DNA from: Sorghum bicolor
Lineage: Eukaryota; Streptophyta; Magnoliopsida; Poales; Poaceae
Reading direction: 5' to 3'
NCBI RefSeq assembly: GCF_000003195.3
Contig: NC_012871.2
Coordinates: forward strand, 9,101,997-9,165,996
DNA length: 64,000 nt
Each line of letters starts with the position of its first letter. The stretch's first letter is position 1. Of this stretch, positions 33,961-45,986 are shown one piece after another. Below the pieces are notes generated by a model. That model was given only the letters and a program-made list of their open reading frames with translations. It had not been told where the DNA came from and did no database searches. The position numbers and the translations under genes are program-made.

Positions 33961-36900
33961 TTAGCCACTAACAAGGCCAAGATTGCTTCTAAACTGTTGC
34001 ATCTTGACTGCAGATATCGCCTTAGTGAAACCGTCTGCAAGCTGATCGGCAGAATTTATAAACCGGATATCAAGTAACTTGTTTGCCACCCGTTCACGGA
34101 CAAAGTGGAAATCAATCTCTATATGTTTCGTTCGTGCATGGAAAACAGGATTTGCTGATAGGTATTTGGCACCAAGATTATCACACCACAATCTTGCTGA
34201 GGAGGGATGCTGGATGCGCAACTCTGCTAGTAGTTTCTGTACCCACATCATCTCAGCAGTGGCATTTGCTAGCGCTTTATATTCAGCCTCAGTACTGGAC
34301 CGGGAGACTGTCGCCTGTTTTCTTGCCATCCACGAGACAAGATTAGCACCAACGAACACAGCAAAACCACCTGTAGACCGACGATCATCTCCGACGATCA
34401 TCTACACAACCGGCCCAATCAGCGTCAAAGAATGCACTGACCAGAGTTGAACCAGATCGTCTGATCTTTAGCCCCATTTTAACAGTTCCACTGATATATC
34501 GCAAAATTCTTTTAACCGCGCTCCAATGAACTGTTGTAGGGGCATGAAGGTATTGACACACCTTATTGACAGCAAATGAAATGTCTGGCCGAGTAAGAGT
34601 GAGGTACTGCAATGCACCTACCACACTCCTATATCGTGTAGAGTCATCAGGCCCGAGAGGATCCCCTATATTAAGGCTGAGCTTCTCAGTGGAGGAAAGA
34701 GGTGTGTCCACCGCCTTGGCTCTGTCCATGCCTGAGCGGGATAGCACATCTGCCGCATAGCGCTCCTGAGATAAAACAAGTCCATCCGAAACTCGATTGA
34801 CCTCAATGCCTAAGAAATAGTGTAAATCAGCCAAGTCCTTGAGAGCAAAGTCACGCTGCAGATCTCTTAGCAATGCCTCGGTTGCTTGAGAAGAGGAACT
34901 GGCAACAATAATATCATCCACATAGACAAGAACAAACATGTTGAATCCGCCATGGTTATAGAAAAACAGTGAGGTGTCGGCTTTGGATGCCACGAAACCA
35001 AGCGACTCCAACCTCTGACGCAGCCTGGCATACCAAGCTCTTGGAGCCTGCTTCAAACCATAGAGTGCTTTATCGAGTTTGCAAACATATGTAGAATGAA
35101 TAGAATCTACATACCCTGGAGGCTGTTGCATGTAGACTTCCTCTTCTAAGAGACCATGAAGGAAGGCATTTTGAACATCAAGTTGTCGAAGAGACCATCC
35201 TTTGGATACAGCAATGGACAGAATAAGACGGATAGTTACAGCCTTAACAACTGGGCTAAATGTTTCTTCATAATCTATACCATATTGTTGTTTAAACCCT
35301 TTGGCAACTAATCGTGCCTTGTATCAATCAACAGTTCCATCTGCTTTGCGCTTGATCTTATAGACCCATTTGCAACCAACAATGTTTTTCCCTTTAGGGC
35401 GAGGCACAAGATGCCATGTCTTATTTTTCATCAATGCTTGATATTCATTGTCCATAGCCGTGACCCAATGCTTATGACCGAGAGCTTCTTCTAAGGTTGT
35501 CGGTTCTCTTGTTGGAGCTTTCACATGCATACACCAACGAACAGTGCCATCAGTACGTAATTTAGGCTTTGAAATACCTTGCGAGAGACGTGTGGATGGC
35601 CACTGGGACATAGAGATCGTAGGAGCAACCTCCGTAGCCACAGCCGTAGAGGATCCAGTGGCAAGGATCTCTGTTGGCGTCGGCATCGACGTAGCGTCTC
35701 CCCCCATGGGATCAATCTGTGGCATAGAACTCGGAGGCGTGGAGAGATGTGGCGCAGCAATGGTGACAGACGATCTCGCGCTGGTAGCCGGATCAGCAGC
35801 GGAAGCAGAGCCGTTTGCCACCAATCCCGAAGACGATGTGATCGGACCGCCTGCTGCGCCGCCGTGCGCTGGGGTAGGAGAATCCACCTAGAGGCGCGCG
35901 CTGTCTCCAGCCGGGGAGCACATAAGATATCCCGACATGGTGGCGCTGTTCAACCCTGTTTCTTCTCCATTTAGAGGAGGATTTTCACCTGCATTTTCTG
36001 CAACATCAAAGGAACTAGAGGAGCTATTAGATGACGCAGGAGAAGGCAGATGCTGGTGCAGCGAATTTACGTTCCCAAGGCTAGTAGATGAGGAAAACAG
36101 GTCTGGTAGAAGCTCAATGTCTTTACGGAGTCTAGCTCCGACATTAGGGTGCAGTGATGCAAAGGGAAAAACGTGCTCATCGAACACAACATCGCAGGAG
36201 ATATAGACATGCCCACTATTAGGATCAAGGCACTTGTAGCCTTTGTGAAGAGAGCTATAGCCAAGGAAGACACATTGTGTGGAGCGGAAAGCTAACTTCC
36301 GAGAATTGTATGGCCGGAGATTGGGCCACACGGCGCACCCAAAAGTGCGAAGGAAATTATAGTCGGGTTTTTGTTTGAGCAGTCTTTCAAACAGAGACTC
36401 CATCTATAACTTTAGACGGTAGTCTATTGATGAGATACACGGCAGTGGAAGCTGCTTCGTCCCAGAATTTTAGGGGTATGGACGCATGCGCAAGAAGAGT
36501 GAGGGCCATTTCAACTATGTGACGGTGTTTGCGTTCTGCCGAGCCGTTTTGTTGATGGGCATGGGGACAAGAAACTTGGTGAGTGATCCCTACGCGTTTA
36601 AAGAAGGAGTGCAGGGCTTGATACTCGCCACCCCAGTCAGTTTGGATAGCTTGTATCTTGCGGCCGAATTGTCTTTCTACCAGACTTTGAAATTCATGAA
36701 AAATAGAAAAAACTTCTGACTTGTGTCACAACAAATAGAGCCAAGTGAATTTACTATGATCATCAATAAAACTAACATAGTATGAGTATCTTCCAACTAA
36801 ACTAGGAGCAGGGCCCCATACATCTGAAAAGACTAGATCCATTGGACTAGCTGACACACTGGTGGATTTGGGATATGACAATTGATGACTCTTGCCTTGC

Positions 36901-38395
36901 TGGCAAGCGTCACAAACTCTATCATTATTTGACTCATGAATAAAAGGAAGCCTATGGTGATCTAGGACATGCTTCACAACACGCGGGGATGCATGACCAA
37001 GGCGATGATGCCACAGGGACACTGGAACTTTGGAGGCGCCAAGCGCCTGTTTATTCGATGGAGATGGTGACGCTGAATGCAACGGGTAGAGGCCGCCCCT
37101 ACATCTGCCTCTGTGAAGAGTTCTCTTTGTCCCCTGTTCCTTAATCAAGAAGTGATCCGGATGAAACTCAACATAAACATTGTTATCCTTGGCAAAGCAA
37201 TTAATTGAGCAAAGGCTTTTATGTGCTTGGGGAACATGAAGAACATGATTAAGATGAAAAGATCTACTAGGGGAACATAAAGTGCTGTGACCAACATTAG
37301 CAATCTCCATACCTGCACCGTCGGCAGCATGAATCTGGTCACCACCGTGATACTTGTTGCGCATCGTCAAGCGTTCCAGATCACCTGTGATGTGATCCGT
37401 AGCCCTAGAATCCATGTACCAATTCGTATCTACACCGTACGAACTAGGAGTGGCCGAAGATGCACTCTTTTGTGGCGGTCCATTGTAGTTGGAGTCGAAC
37501 CTCTTGTAGCAGCGATGAGCGGGATGTCCTTCTTTGCCACAAATCTGGCAGAACACACCTGGCTGGAAGTTGCGACCGTGGCCGCTGCCCCCATTGCCGC
37601 TGCTGCCGCCACCGCGGCCGCGGCCGCCATTGCCACGGCCAAGGCCTCCATGGCTACCACCTCGAGTCTTGGAGGAGTCGGGGCAGCCGTTCCTGGTGGC
37701 GGAGTTTGCGGAGTGACCGCCTGTCGGTGGGTTTAACCCTTTGCGCTGCTCATGCGCGATGAGTTGCGCATACAACTCGGGTATGGTGATGGGTTCCACC
37801 CTGGTGGTGATGGAGGTGACCACATTGTCGAAGTCGTCGTCGAGGCCGGTGAGGATGTACGTGACGAGGTCGTCGTCATCAAGTTTCTTCCCCGCCGCAG
37901 CCATGTCGTCCGCTAGCCCTTTCATCTTTTGCCAAAATAATCAGCAATGGAGGAGGAGCCCTTGGACACAGTAGCAAGGGCCATGCGGGTGGAGATGATC
38001 CAAGCGCGGGACTGGCTGGCATGATGGGCCTGGATGGCTGCCCAAAGCTCAGACGCAGTAGTGGCAGCGGAGACCTGAGAGAAAACCTCCCTCGACAATG
38101 ACGAGAAGAGGGAGCTGAGGACTTGCTGGTCCTGAGTAACCCACGTTTCATACGCCAGATTGGGTTGAGGATCGGGTGTCTTGTCGGTGGTGGGATCAGC
38201 GTCGCCTTGAAGGTACGCCGCGGGAGGGACAGCATCCGGGCGGATGTATTTGCCGAATTGGGCGCCATTGATGGTGGAGGAGACCTGGGCAAACCACATG
38301 TTGTAGTTGCCGCGACCAAGCTTCTCAGAGACGGGTGGAAGGAAGCCAAAGGTGAAGGCCGGGGAGCTGGTGGCGGCGGAGCTGGACGTGGCCAT
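33961..38395 (-). pseudogene. Copia gag-pol polyprotein, multiply frameshifted
   Basis: In coding order: gag from 38395 (MATSSSAATSSPAFTFGFLP), frameshift near 37922, then the gag C-terminus with the CCHC knuckle CQICGKEGHPAHRC. Protease follows with WYMDSRATDH, where the usual DSG is DSR. Integrase comes next: HHRLGHASP, CDACQQGKSH, DLVFSDVWGP and DDHSKFTW. Frames break at about 36726; the core resumes at 36403 with FLRTFGCAVWP. RT spans about 35430-34385 with WVYKIKRKADG, a stop near 35322, [13 protein letters not shown] and the catalytic YVDDIIVAS. RNase H (34401-33961) has [15 protein letters not shown] and the typical [11 protein letters not shown] end. At least five breaks make it inactive. 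Confidence 0.88.
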
Positions 38396-38426
38396 CTGTT
38401 GGATCTACTCCGGTAGGAGAAAAAAA

Positions 38427-38437
38427 GCTCGATACCA
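38427..38437 (-). other. Primer-binding site of the copia element (tRNA-iMet type)
   Basis: TGGTATCGAGC on the minus strand directly follows the 5' LTR. It is the usual copia TGGTATCAGAGC with one base missing. Confidence 0.8.
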
Positions 38438-38656
38438 TGTAAAATGAGGGAGAACGAGATGACCCTCGGGGTCTCTCGGCTGCATGTTAATATTGGTGAG
38501 GAAACGCCCCTCACGTGGCTTACAAGATAGATTACAATCTGTAGGTTGTTAGCAACTAACTACCTATACATACTCTAGCTGAACAATATGCTAACAACCG
38601 TGTTACAAAGATCCAGCCGAAGATACAGCCGAACTATAACAAACTCTATTTTAACA
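38438..38656 (-). repeat. 5' LTR of the copia element
   Basis: On the minus strand it starts TGTTAAAATAG and ends CATTTTACA. It has intact TG...CA ends and is followed by the primer-binding site. Confidence 0.92.
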
Positions 38657-38661
38657 CTCCC

Positions 38662-40715
38662 AACTTCCATGGAAGGGTCGTCTTCCATCCAAGTCAGGCA
38701 GTGGTATATCCTAACGTATTCGTCGTCAACTGCTCTGATCTCTTCCTCCACCACTCATCAACAACTTTGTACCACCATCAACGACAGCATCTCCACCACC
38801 AGTAACGTTGTCTCCCTCTGCAAACGAAAGGTACACCCCGTGATCCAATGCCGCTGTTTATATTGTTAAATCTAACTAGTATGCAAACAATGCTCATACT
38901 AGTATTTGTGTTTATGTTGTTTAATTTAACTAATATGCTAGCAATGCTGACACTAGTATCTAAGTTTGTCATGATTTATGTTCTAGTTTTAATTTGCAAA
39001 TACTTTCTCAACATGAAGTTGGAGTGGCGCCTCAACGTTGATGATATTTAGCATCAGGGAGCACAAGGACAAGAGGCACGACAAGTCATGGTCACACGGA
39101 GCCCGGAGTGGCCCAAGGGGAGGGACAGTTCCCACAACGCGGAAGTGCCTGACCTCATGGGTGCTGACGTATGATGGTCAAAGAGAACAATATCCGAGTG
39201 GCGCGACGTGGGTGGTAGGGCTAGCATCTACATGTCTCTCCATTTGCGGCCGATGTAGGGGACAATGATGCAGATCTCGGTGTGTCAGCAAGGGCGATGA
39301 TGCGGTTGGTGTGGTGCTGCATGTTATGGTTATCGACGTCGTAGGCAATCCTGAGGGTGTCCACCGTGCACCTAGACCCCTCCAACGCACGGCGACCGAG
39401 GGAGCCACGGAGGCCGTCAAGTAGGTCATCGTGGATGATGCGGAGGAGAACATCCTCGCCCTCACTTTTGGTATTTCTTATGCTCAACTAGATGTATCCG
39501 CAAACGCACAGAATATACTATTACAGGACTTCACCAAGGAATATTCTAAGAGATATCAATGTTTACCACAACTTATTAGTACCAAATAGTGTAGAGGGGT
39601 AATCGAATATTGTTAGGAAGGATCGATGAAACAAGTTCAAGATCGCTAAAGAATATCTTAGTAAGGTGTAGTTAGGTGGGAGGACAATGAGAGAGTATGA
39701 TTCCTATGGTGCTAACTCTACTTCTATGGATTTGTCTTAATCACACAATTGTAAGATATAGATTGATCCACACAATAGGTATACTAGGCGATAGGTGAGC
39801 TAAAACTCCTACTGGTTAGTTCCTTATAAACCTTGATAATATACTTTTTAAGATTTTCCTGTCCTTCAATATAGCAATTAGATGGAAGTAATGTGTGTTA
39901 TTATCTCTCAAGGACATTATTCACCTTATTAGGCCTTAATTTGAAAATTTAAAATTTCCTATTATCTAAGTAGCCAAGTCAATTGATCTCAAACAAGAGC
40001 AAAGGTTGTCTCGCTCTGGGTTCACAAATCTCAGGCTTACTTCAAGTCAAGCTCACTCATAGTTGTTTGTAAGTTTTATTTTTGTGCTTTGTAACCTTCG
40101 GTATAGTGCTGTCCACGCTCACAAATTTGTGTGCAAAGCACTTACTTTTGTCCGTTCACTAGCAGTTTATTCCATGTTTAAAGGACGCGGTCACAGAAAT
40201 CGTCAGGTAAATCATCGTAGTTCTAATTTGTTTTCCATTAATTCCTTCAAAAAGTTGGTATCCCTCCCCTATCGAGGCCGGGTTTGCACGGTCACCAGTC
40301 TTGAACAGGACGAGTGACTGAACGGATGCAGTGATCGCAAAAAAAATATAGCGTTTGGCTAGCTGCTTTACGGATGCTCACTTACACTCGTGTGTTTGGT
40401 TCGAGAAACACTTTTTGTATTCAGTTTGTGGAAGGAATGAGTTGATCTATCACCACCTCATGGCTCACAAGCTGATAGTACCAAAAATTCATAAGATAAA
40501 CTCACGATACATCACCTCATAAAGTGTATATATATATATAGGGTGACTCCACGGACCAAACACGCCATAAGAAATTGTCTCAACGAACCAAACTCAGGTA
40601 CATCATATCCATGGCAAGCCGAAAGGATAGAACAGTAACAAGTGAACAATGTGAAACAAAAAGCACACACGTACACGAAAACAAAAAAATACGAGCTGGA
40701 AACGCGCGGTTGCTA
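38662..40715. other. Spacer, no recognised gene
   Basis: This continues the sequence broken by the copia element. About 39100-39490 is GC-rich with a minus-strand frame (MSIRNTKSEGEDVLLRIIHD) that I do not recognise; its composition suggests an old exon or captured fragment. The rest is AT-rich. A TA microsatellite lies at about 40529-40540. Nothing else is supported. Confidence 0.35.
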
Positions 40716-41081
40716 CTAGCACTTGAGTGTCTTGAAGCATGGGAGGCGCTGCAGCTCGGCCAGCTTCACCGACGGTGGAGCCTGCTCATCCTTGGAGCAT
40801 TTGCGTCCATGGTGGCGATGCAGACTACAGGGCAGCGCCACCTCCCGCTTCAGCTGGCAGAGGCACTTGCGGCTCTCGACCACGCTGCAGCACTGCCCGC
40901 GGATCTCCGAACGGGCCAGGCAGTTGGTGAAGTACGTGATTTGCGTCTGGCAGCTCTCTGGGGCGGGCGCGCCGCCGCCGCCGCCGCCGCCGGAGTAATA
41001 ATCCGCCGTAGCCGGTGCGGCGGCAACAGCGCAGACGACGACGGCGACGGCAAGGAAAGCGGCGAGCTTCGCTGGGTCCAT
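40716..41081 (-). CDS. Small secreted cysteine-rich protein, lipid-transfer / 8-cysteine-motif type
   Basis: 121 aa, one exon. The first about 26 residues are a clear signal peptide (MDPAKLAAFLAVAVVVCAV, then AAAPATA before DYY), so it is probably exported to the apoplast. A seven-Gly linker follows. The mature part has cysteines in the order C-X9-C-X9-CC-X7-C-L-C-X9-C-X9-C-X19-C-X5-C. The C...C...CC...CXC core is the signature of the bifunctional inhibitor / lipid-transfer / seed-storage family, which folds as a disulphide-locked helical bundle binding lipids or inhibiting enzymes. There are ten mature cysteines rather than eight. Length suits the family. The ligand and role are unknown; other small Cys-rich families remain possible. 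Confidence 0.75.
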   Translation of the reverse strand: MDPAKLAAFLAVAVVVCAVAAAPATADYYSGGGGGGGAPAPESCQTQITYFTNCLARSEIRGQCCSVVESRKCLCQLKREVALPCSLHRHHGRKCSKDEQAPPSVKLAELQRLPCFKTLKC

Positions 41082-41157
41082 GGGGGGATAGTGTGGGACT
41101 CTCTTAGCTTAGCATGGGCTGACGAGTGCTCAGCTCACCATGCCGGCCCTGCCTCCT

Positions 41158-41167
41158 TTCATATAGA
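41158..41167 (-). promoter_or_regulatory. TATA box of the cysteine-rich gene
   Basis: On the minus strand CTATATGAAA lies about 80 bases upstream of the ATG at 41081, a sensible distance for a short 5' untranslated region. No other TATA-like motif is closer. Confidence 0.55.
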
Positions 41168-41573
41168 CGGTGCTGTGTGGACGGTAGCGGCAGCAGGTAA
41201 CGTGCACGACCATGTGGTAGCTGTGGATGCTGTCTATTATCACACACTAATTTAGTTGTTTCTGCAGCGAAGTAGACAAAAGCTAGCTAGAATCTTGCAT
41301 AGCTAGTGATCAGAGCATGTGTGTGTATATCTTGCTGTCTATTGTATGAAGCTGCGCAAATTGGAATGATGAATTTTGTAGGGTTTCTGCCTTAAAGGTC
41401 GAATTTTAGTTGTAGTCAAATTAAAAAGAAATTTCAGCAAGTGGAATCGAAAAATCAATCAAAAGGGAAAAAAAAATGGAAGGACACCTGTGGGCAGCCA
41501 GCCAATCACAAGGGCTCGCCTTCTCCACTTGCATGATGGGCTGGATAGGGAACGGGCGGCGCTGCTCTAGTAT
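41168..41573. other. Upstream region of the cysteine-rich gene
   Basis: Non-coding sequence with no recognised element. It ends at a MITE whose left end is at 41574. Confidence 0.35.
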
Positions 41574-41814
41574 GGCCTTGTTTAGGCGTTGTTTACTTCG
41601 CAAAAATTTTCATGATTTTCGTCACATCGAATCTTTAGTCGTATGCATGAAGTATTAAATATAAACGAAAATAAAAACTAATTGCACAGTTTACCTGTAA
41701 TTTGTGAGATGAATCTTTTGAGCCTAGTTACTCTATAATTGGACAATATTTGTCAAATAAAGACGAAAGTGCTACAGTACCCAAAAACCAAAATTTTGCA
41801 AACTAAACAAGGCC
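41574..41814. mobile_element. MITE, GGCCTTGTTTAGTT family (copy 6)
   Basis: It starts ggccttgtttagg and ends aactaaacaaggcc, with the shared interior blocks cgtcacatcgaatcttt, aattgcacagttta and gtgctacagta. It lies about 490 bases upstream of the cysteine-rich gene's start codon. Confidence 0.88.
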
Positions 41815-42149
41815 TTAGTTGGAGTACGAAAAGTTTTTGGATGTCACATCGAATATTTTGTAGGATGTCAGGAGGATTATTCGGATACTAATAAAAAATA
41901 ATTACATAACTCGCTTGAAAACTGAGAAACGAATTTATTAAGCTTAATTAATTAATCATGAGCACATGTAAGGTTACTGTAGCACTTAAGGCTAATCATG
42001 AGCTAACTAGGCTTAAAAGATTCGTCTCGTGATTTCTAACCAAACTATGTAATTAGTTTATTTTTTATCTATATTTAATACTCCATACATGTGTCCAAAG
42101 ATTCGATGTGATGGATAAAAACTTTTTGAGGTGGGAATTAAACAAGGCC
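41815..42149. mobile_element. Partial MITE pair next to copy 6
   Basis: About 41988-42149 is a half copy of the same family, ending gggaattaaacaaggcc. About 41820-41985 (gatgtcacatcgaatattt, aattacataactcgc) looks like a related but different MITE. The two seem joined, with one terminus each lost. Confidence 0.6.
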
Positions 42150-42960
42150 TAGTACCTAGAAATTTTAATAATATAAATTAAGAGAAAACATAAAAGACAC
42201 ATGTATCCTTATTTTATTTTCTAATCAGATACTATCATCAATATAATTAGTGGTGATTGATTGTTAAATAAAAAGTATTTAATGTAAATTTAGGTTTTAT
42301 CCTCATAATGCATTACATTTAATGATAATTTTTTTAATGATAGAATGTACTTTATTACCAGACGGAGGAGGGAGTATACTAAAATAATGCGTCTATAATG
42401 CTAATCACCATATTTAGAGTCTATTTGCTTAAGCTTATCTGTCAAATCTGTCAGTCATTTAACATGTTTTTCTCTCACAATAAATCAGTAAATAGTACTT
42501 TCTGTTATGGCTTTTCAGCCAAAGAAGAGACTTCTTATATTGGGTGGCTTTTGCTTGTTTGGTTGGATGATAGGACGAGCCATTTTTCCTTTGGTTAGTT
42601 CTTAGATGAATGAGAGTGAATGGAATGAGAATACTTGACTTATTGTATTTATATTATTTAACTTGACTTATTGTATTTATATTATTTAAAAATAATAACT
42701 GATTATACACTAATAAAATGCACTAACACTAATTTTCTCATGGCAGTGGCCAATTACAAATAAAATATATTAATTAGCACCACTATTATCCTAATTAGCT
42801 TACAGAACATGCACTCACAGATTAACACTTATTAAAATTAATCTTGTCATTATAATTACTAAGCAATAGTGTGTAACATACTAATAATCCTTAATTGTTT
42901 ACTATGATAGAGATTAGAAAACATTAATGTGCTCGCCAGCTTTTTTTGTGGCGGGACATT
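42150..42960. other. AT-rich spacer
   Basis: No gene. A Stowaway-like end, gacggaggagggagta, sits at about 42361-42376 without an obvious partner. A 28-base stretch (acttgacttattgtatttat...) is directly duplicated at about 42632-42688. Confidence 0.4.
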
Positions 42961-43145
42961 TAGGCTCCGTTTAGTTCTCCTTGCTAAATTTTAGCTAGCT
43001 AAAATTATTTTAGCTACTCTTGGGTGACTAATGGAACTAAACTATTTTAGCTCTTTTTAGTCAATGTGTTTGGAACTTTTTAGCTACTAAAGTGACTAAA
43101 GTTTAGCTAATTAAAATTTAGCAAGAGAGGATCCAACAGGGCCTT
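42961..43145. mobile_element. Palindromic MITE (TTGCTAAATTTTAG type)
   Basis: The two ends are inverted relative to each other: ttgctaaattttagctagc near the left and the inverse gctaattaaaatttagcaag near the right, with tagtt...ctaa motifs between. Ends resemble GGCTCCGTTTAGTT / AACAGGGCC. It has no coding capacity. I could not fix a target duplication. Confidence 0.65.
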
Positions 43146-44632
43146 AGCATCGAGAACAATGTTCTCATCACCAATAAAGGCGGACTCAAATTCGGTGACC
43201 ACGTAACTTTTGGCCATCTAACCACCGCCCAAACATCAAGATTCGCATTAGGTTCTCATCCCAAATCCTGACGCTTGTGCTGCAGCTGCTCTCCCGCACC
43301 CCCCACCCCACCCTGCTCTCCGCCGGCCCTTCGCGCTGCTCTCTCGTGCCGATCCTTGCTGCATGCCATGGAGAAGATGGGGTAGGGCAGGCTGCTTCCA
43401 CCATGGTTTGTGATGGATTACCGTGTTCATGTAGTTAACTTTTGTATAGAAATCACATACTGTAAACATGGCAGATTCTTCATGTTTATATATAATGAAA
43501 TCATGATGTCTCATTTTGAGGTATTGTGTCGACAAAACTTGTAAACTTGTGAAGTACTAGAGTCTGGAATACATGGTTTTATTCCTATTGATGTCTGCTT
43601 GGGGTTCACGTTGCTGGTTCAATAATCTGGACATAAATCTGATGCGCTTTGAATTATTTTAAATTTGTTTCACACTTGTGGACTTCTGCTTTGAAATTGG
43701 AGCACACAAATCTCCAGTGTGCTTGATCTATTTACCAATTGTGTGCTTGTCAAAATGGCTTTATATATTTGTGTGCAAGTCTGATGTATTTTTTGTCATC
43801 AGTAAAAAGAATGTTCCGTCTTCAACTAAACTTAGTGATGTTCCAAAGTCTTGTTCTTGTTTAAGTAATGGAATGTCCAAACACAAATCAAGCATACATC
43901 AGTAGGAACAAAATCATGCATTTTCACATTCTAGTACTTCACAAGTTTTGTCAACGCGATACCTCAATAATAGCCAGATTGACATTTATGACTGCAATGA
44001 TCAATTCTTTTAGGAATTCAGGCTAGTCTCTCTAAGGGTGAAAGAGTCTCTCTCAGCTGTTTGATCAATGGATACAAAGCTTCCTGTAGATTACTGTCTC
44101 TTTCTCATTTTTTTATCTCTTTTTTTTGTTTCCTAAGCCTCATTTATACGATTTTGGTTAATCTAATAAAGCTTTTTCTATAGGGGCCCCGGCACCTCCA
44201 GTTTGCTAAAAAGAAGCTTGTCGAGGACCAGCACCTCCCTGAAGGACGGATGGATCTTCACGCACGGTGCTGGCAGCTCTTTTTTTTTTTTGCCGGGGAG
44301 AATGTTCGCTCATGTGTTTGGGCCATGGGCCGCGCAGATATTGTCAATTCTGGGCTTCCATGGGCCGGGCAGACAACATAAACCATTCGGATTCCCTAAA
44401 GTGTCCCTGAAACTTGAAAATTTCCCACAGTTACCAGTTCAAGCAATCAAATAAACAAAATGGCGTCACTCCAACTGCAACGTAGCATTTGGTTATTTGG
44501 ATGCATAATCATGATATTCTTGGCATCGCTGCACTGCAGTAAAAGCAAATGAGAATTAAGAAGCACAGTATCATGGAGAAAGAGGTACAATCATATTTTT
44601 TTTTTCACTTTTTCAGTCTCTGATGATGCAAA
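43146..44632. other. Spacer containing a fold-back structure
   Basis: No gene is recognised. A GC-rich patch lies at about 43255-43400. An inverted repeat has arms at 43518-43561 and 43931-43965 (ctagtacttcacaag / cttgtgaagtactag), which may mark a fold-back MITE of about 450 bp. A poly-T run sits at about 44280-44290. Confidence 0.45.
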
Positions 44633-45170
44633 TAAGGATGGCAGCGGGGCGGTTTCGGGTCGGATATCCGCGGGTTTCGGTTCTCGCGGGTTCGGTTTTG
44701 GGGATGATTTTTCACCCACGGTTTTCGGGTTCGGGGCCCCGAAACCTATCGGGTTCGGTTTCGGGTTTGGTTTTCCACCCGTGGATATCCAATGGATATC
44801 CGAAATGAGTCATTAGAATTAATTTTTATATTTTATAATATGATGATAATAACTTTTTACTTAGATTATGAAATTTATTTTAAGCTAACTCATGAAAATA
44901 TTTATGTTTTATTGCCTCTTGTTTATACATGTAAATATGTGTATATATATCATGTATATATTTATAGAAAGTCCTTATTGCTATTATTATGTTGACATAG
45001 AAAGCGGGTTTCGGGTATCCATTCGGGTTTCGGGTATCCGCGGGTTTGGTTTTGGGGAGGGGTTTTCACCCGAATCGGTGTTCGGTTCGGTTTCGGGTTT
45101 CGATTTCGGGTTTCAGGTTCAGGTGCACATAGACTTCACCCGATCCGAACCCGCCCCGTTGCCATCCTTA
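44633..45170. mobile_element. Non-autonomous hAT transposon, 538 bp
   Basis: Terminal inverted repeats are TAAGGATGGCAGCGGGGCGG and its near inverse at the right end. An exact 8-bp target duplication gatgcaaa lies at 44625-44632 and 45171-45178. Subterminal regions repeat gggttcggg / ggtatccgcggg many times, and the centre is AT-rich. No transposase. An 8-bp duplication is the hAT hallmark. Confidence 0.9.
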
Positions 45171-45510
45171 GATGCAAACATCGATACGGTCACTTAACAT
45201 GATATGTTAGCACTAATGTGAACGTATGTATTACCAAAGTACTTAGCAAGTGTGGTGACACAATTTTAAGTTATGTAGTTAATCTAAATAATTTTACATA
45301 TATTGATGGGGAAAATTACAAAAGCATACAAGATCATCTTGTTTATGTTTTTCACTCTCCTCACATTGGGCACATAGCAAGGATAAAGGAAGTTCTAAAT
45401 CGGGGAAAAGGAAAACCTATCACCCAGTTCATGAATCGCCAAATCTAGACTCTGAGCTTCTTGTTATGAAATGCAAAGGTACCAAAAACATACCATGACC
45501 ATTTGTGGTA
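45171..45510. other. Spacer, nothing recognised
   Basis: AT-rich sequence with one short unremarkable open frame. No motif supports a gene. Confidence 0.35.
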
Positions 45511-45986
45511 CTCCCTCCGTACCCCCAAATAGTTGACATTTTGGGCAACCTTGCTATTTTTCCAAAGGTTGACATTTTGAACCGTAGAGGAGGGAACTTG
45601 ACGCGACTACCCCTGATGAATCCGTCCGTTAGCATTGAAGGGGCACGTGCCTTTTTCCAAAGGCTGACATTCTGAACCGCAGAGGAGGGAACTTGACGCG
45701 ACTGCCCCTGATGAATCCGTCCAACTGCTGAACGCTATTTAGTGGATGAGTGGCAGGCACAAGCAAAGAAGGACGTCAACTAATTGGATGGATGAGTGGC
45801 GGCCTACCATGCCCCCGCACAAAAAAAAGCGCATCGAGGAGTCGAACCACGACCACTAGCCTCAAGCTAGGAAACACCAGTAATACTATTTAACAAGGGC
45901 AAAGCAAGAAAACTAACCCCCTAATTAATAACTCATTGGTTACCACAGATTGTCCTAAACGTCAGCTAATTCGGGTATAGAGGGAA
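45511..45986. mobile_element. Stowaway-like element with an internal duplication
   Basis: Ends are ctccctccgtacccccaaat and its inverse partner attcgggtatagagggaa, flanked by TA on both sides. Inside, a roughly 72-bp unit (caaaggttgacattttgaac to gatgaatccgtcc) occurs twice, at about 45560-45630 and 45652-45721. The length of 476 bp is long for a Stowaway. Confidence 0.75.

Larger units (their letters stand above)
33729..38656 (-). mobile_element. Complete but decayed Ty1/copia retrotransposon
   Basis: The 4928-bp element lies on the minus strand. Its LTRs are 220 and 219 bp (33729-33948 and 38438-38656), and the 5-bp target duplication ctccc is intact at 33724-33728 and 38657-38661. The primer-binding site TGGTATCGAGC is next to the 5' LTR, and the polypurine tract GAGGGGAG is next to the 3' LTR. 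Gag, protease, integrase, RT and RNase H are all recognisable in copia order but broken. The LTRs differ at five sites plus one indel by eye, suggesting insertion roughly a million years ago at usual grass rates. Short LTRs and size suggest the Ale/Retrofit lineage (inference). Confidence 0.93.
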
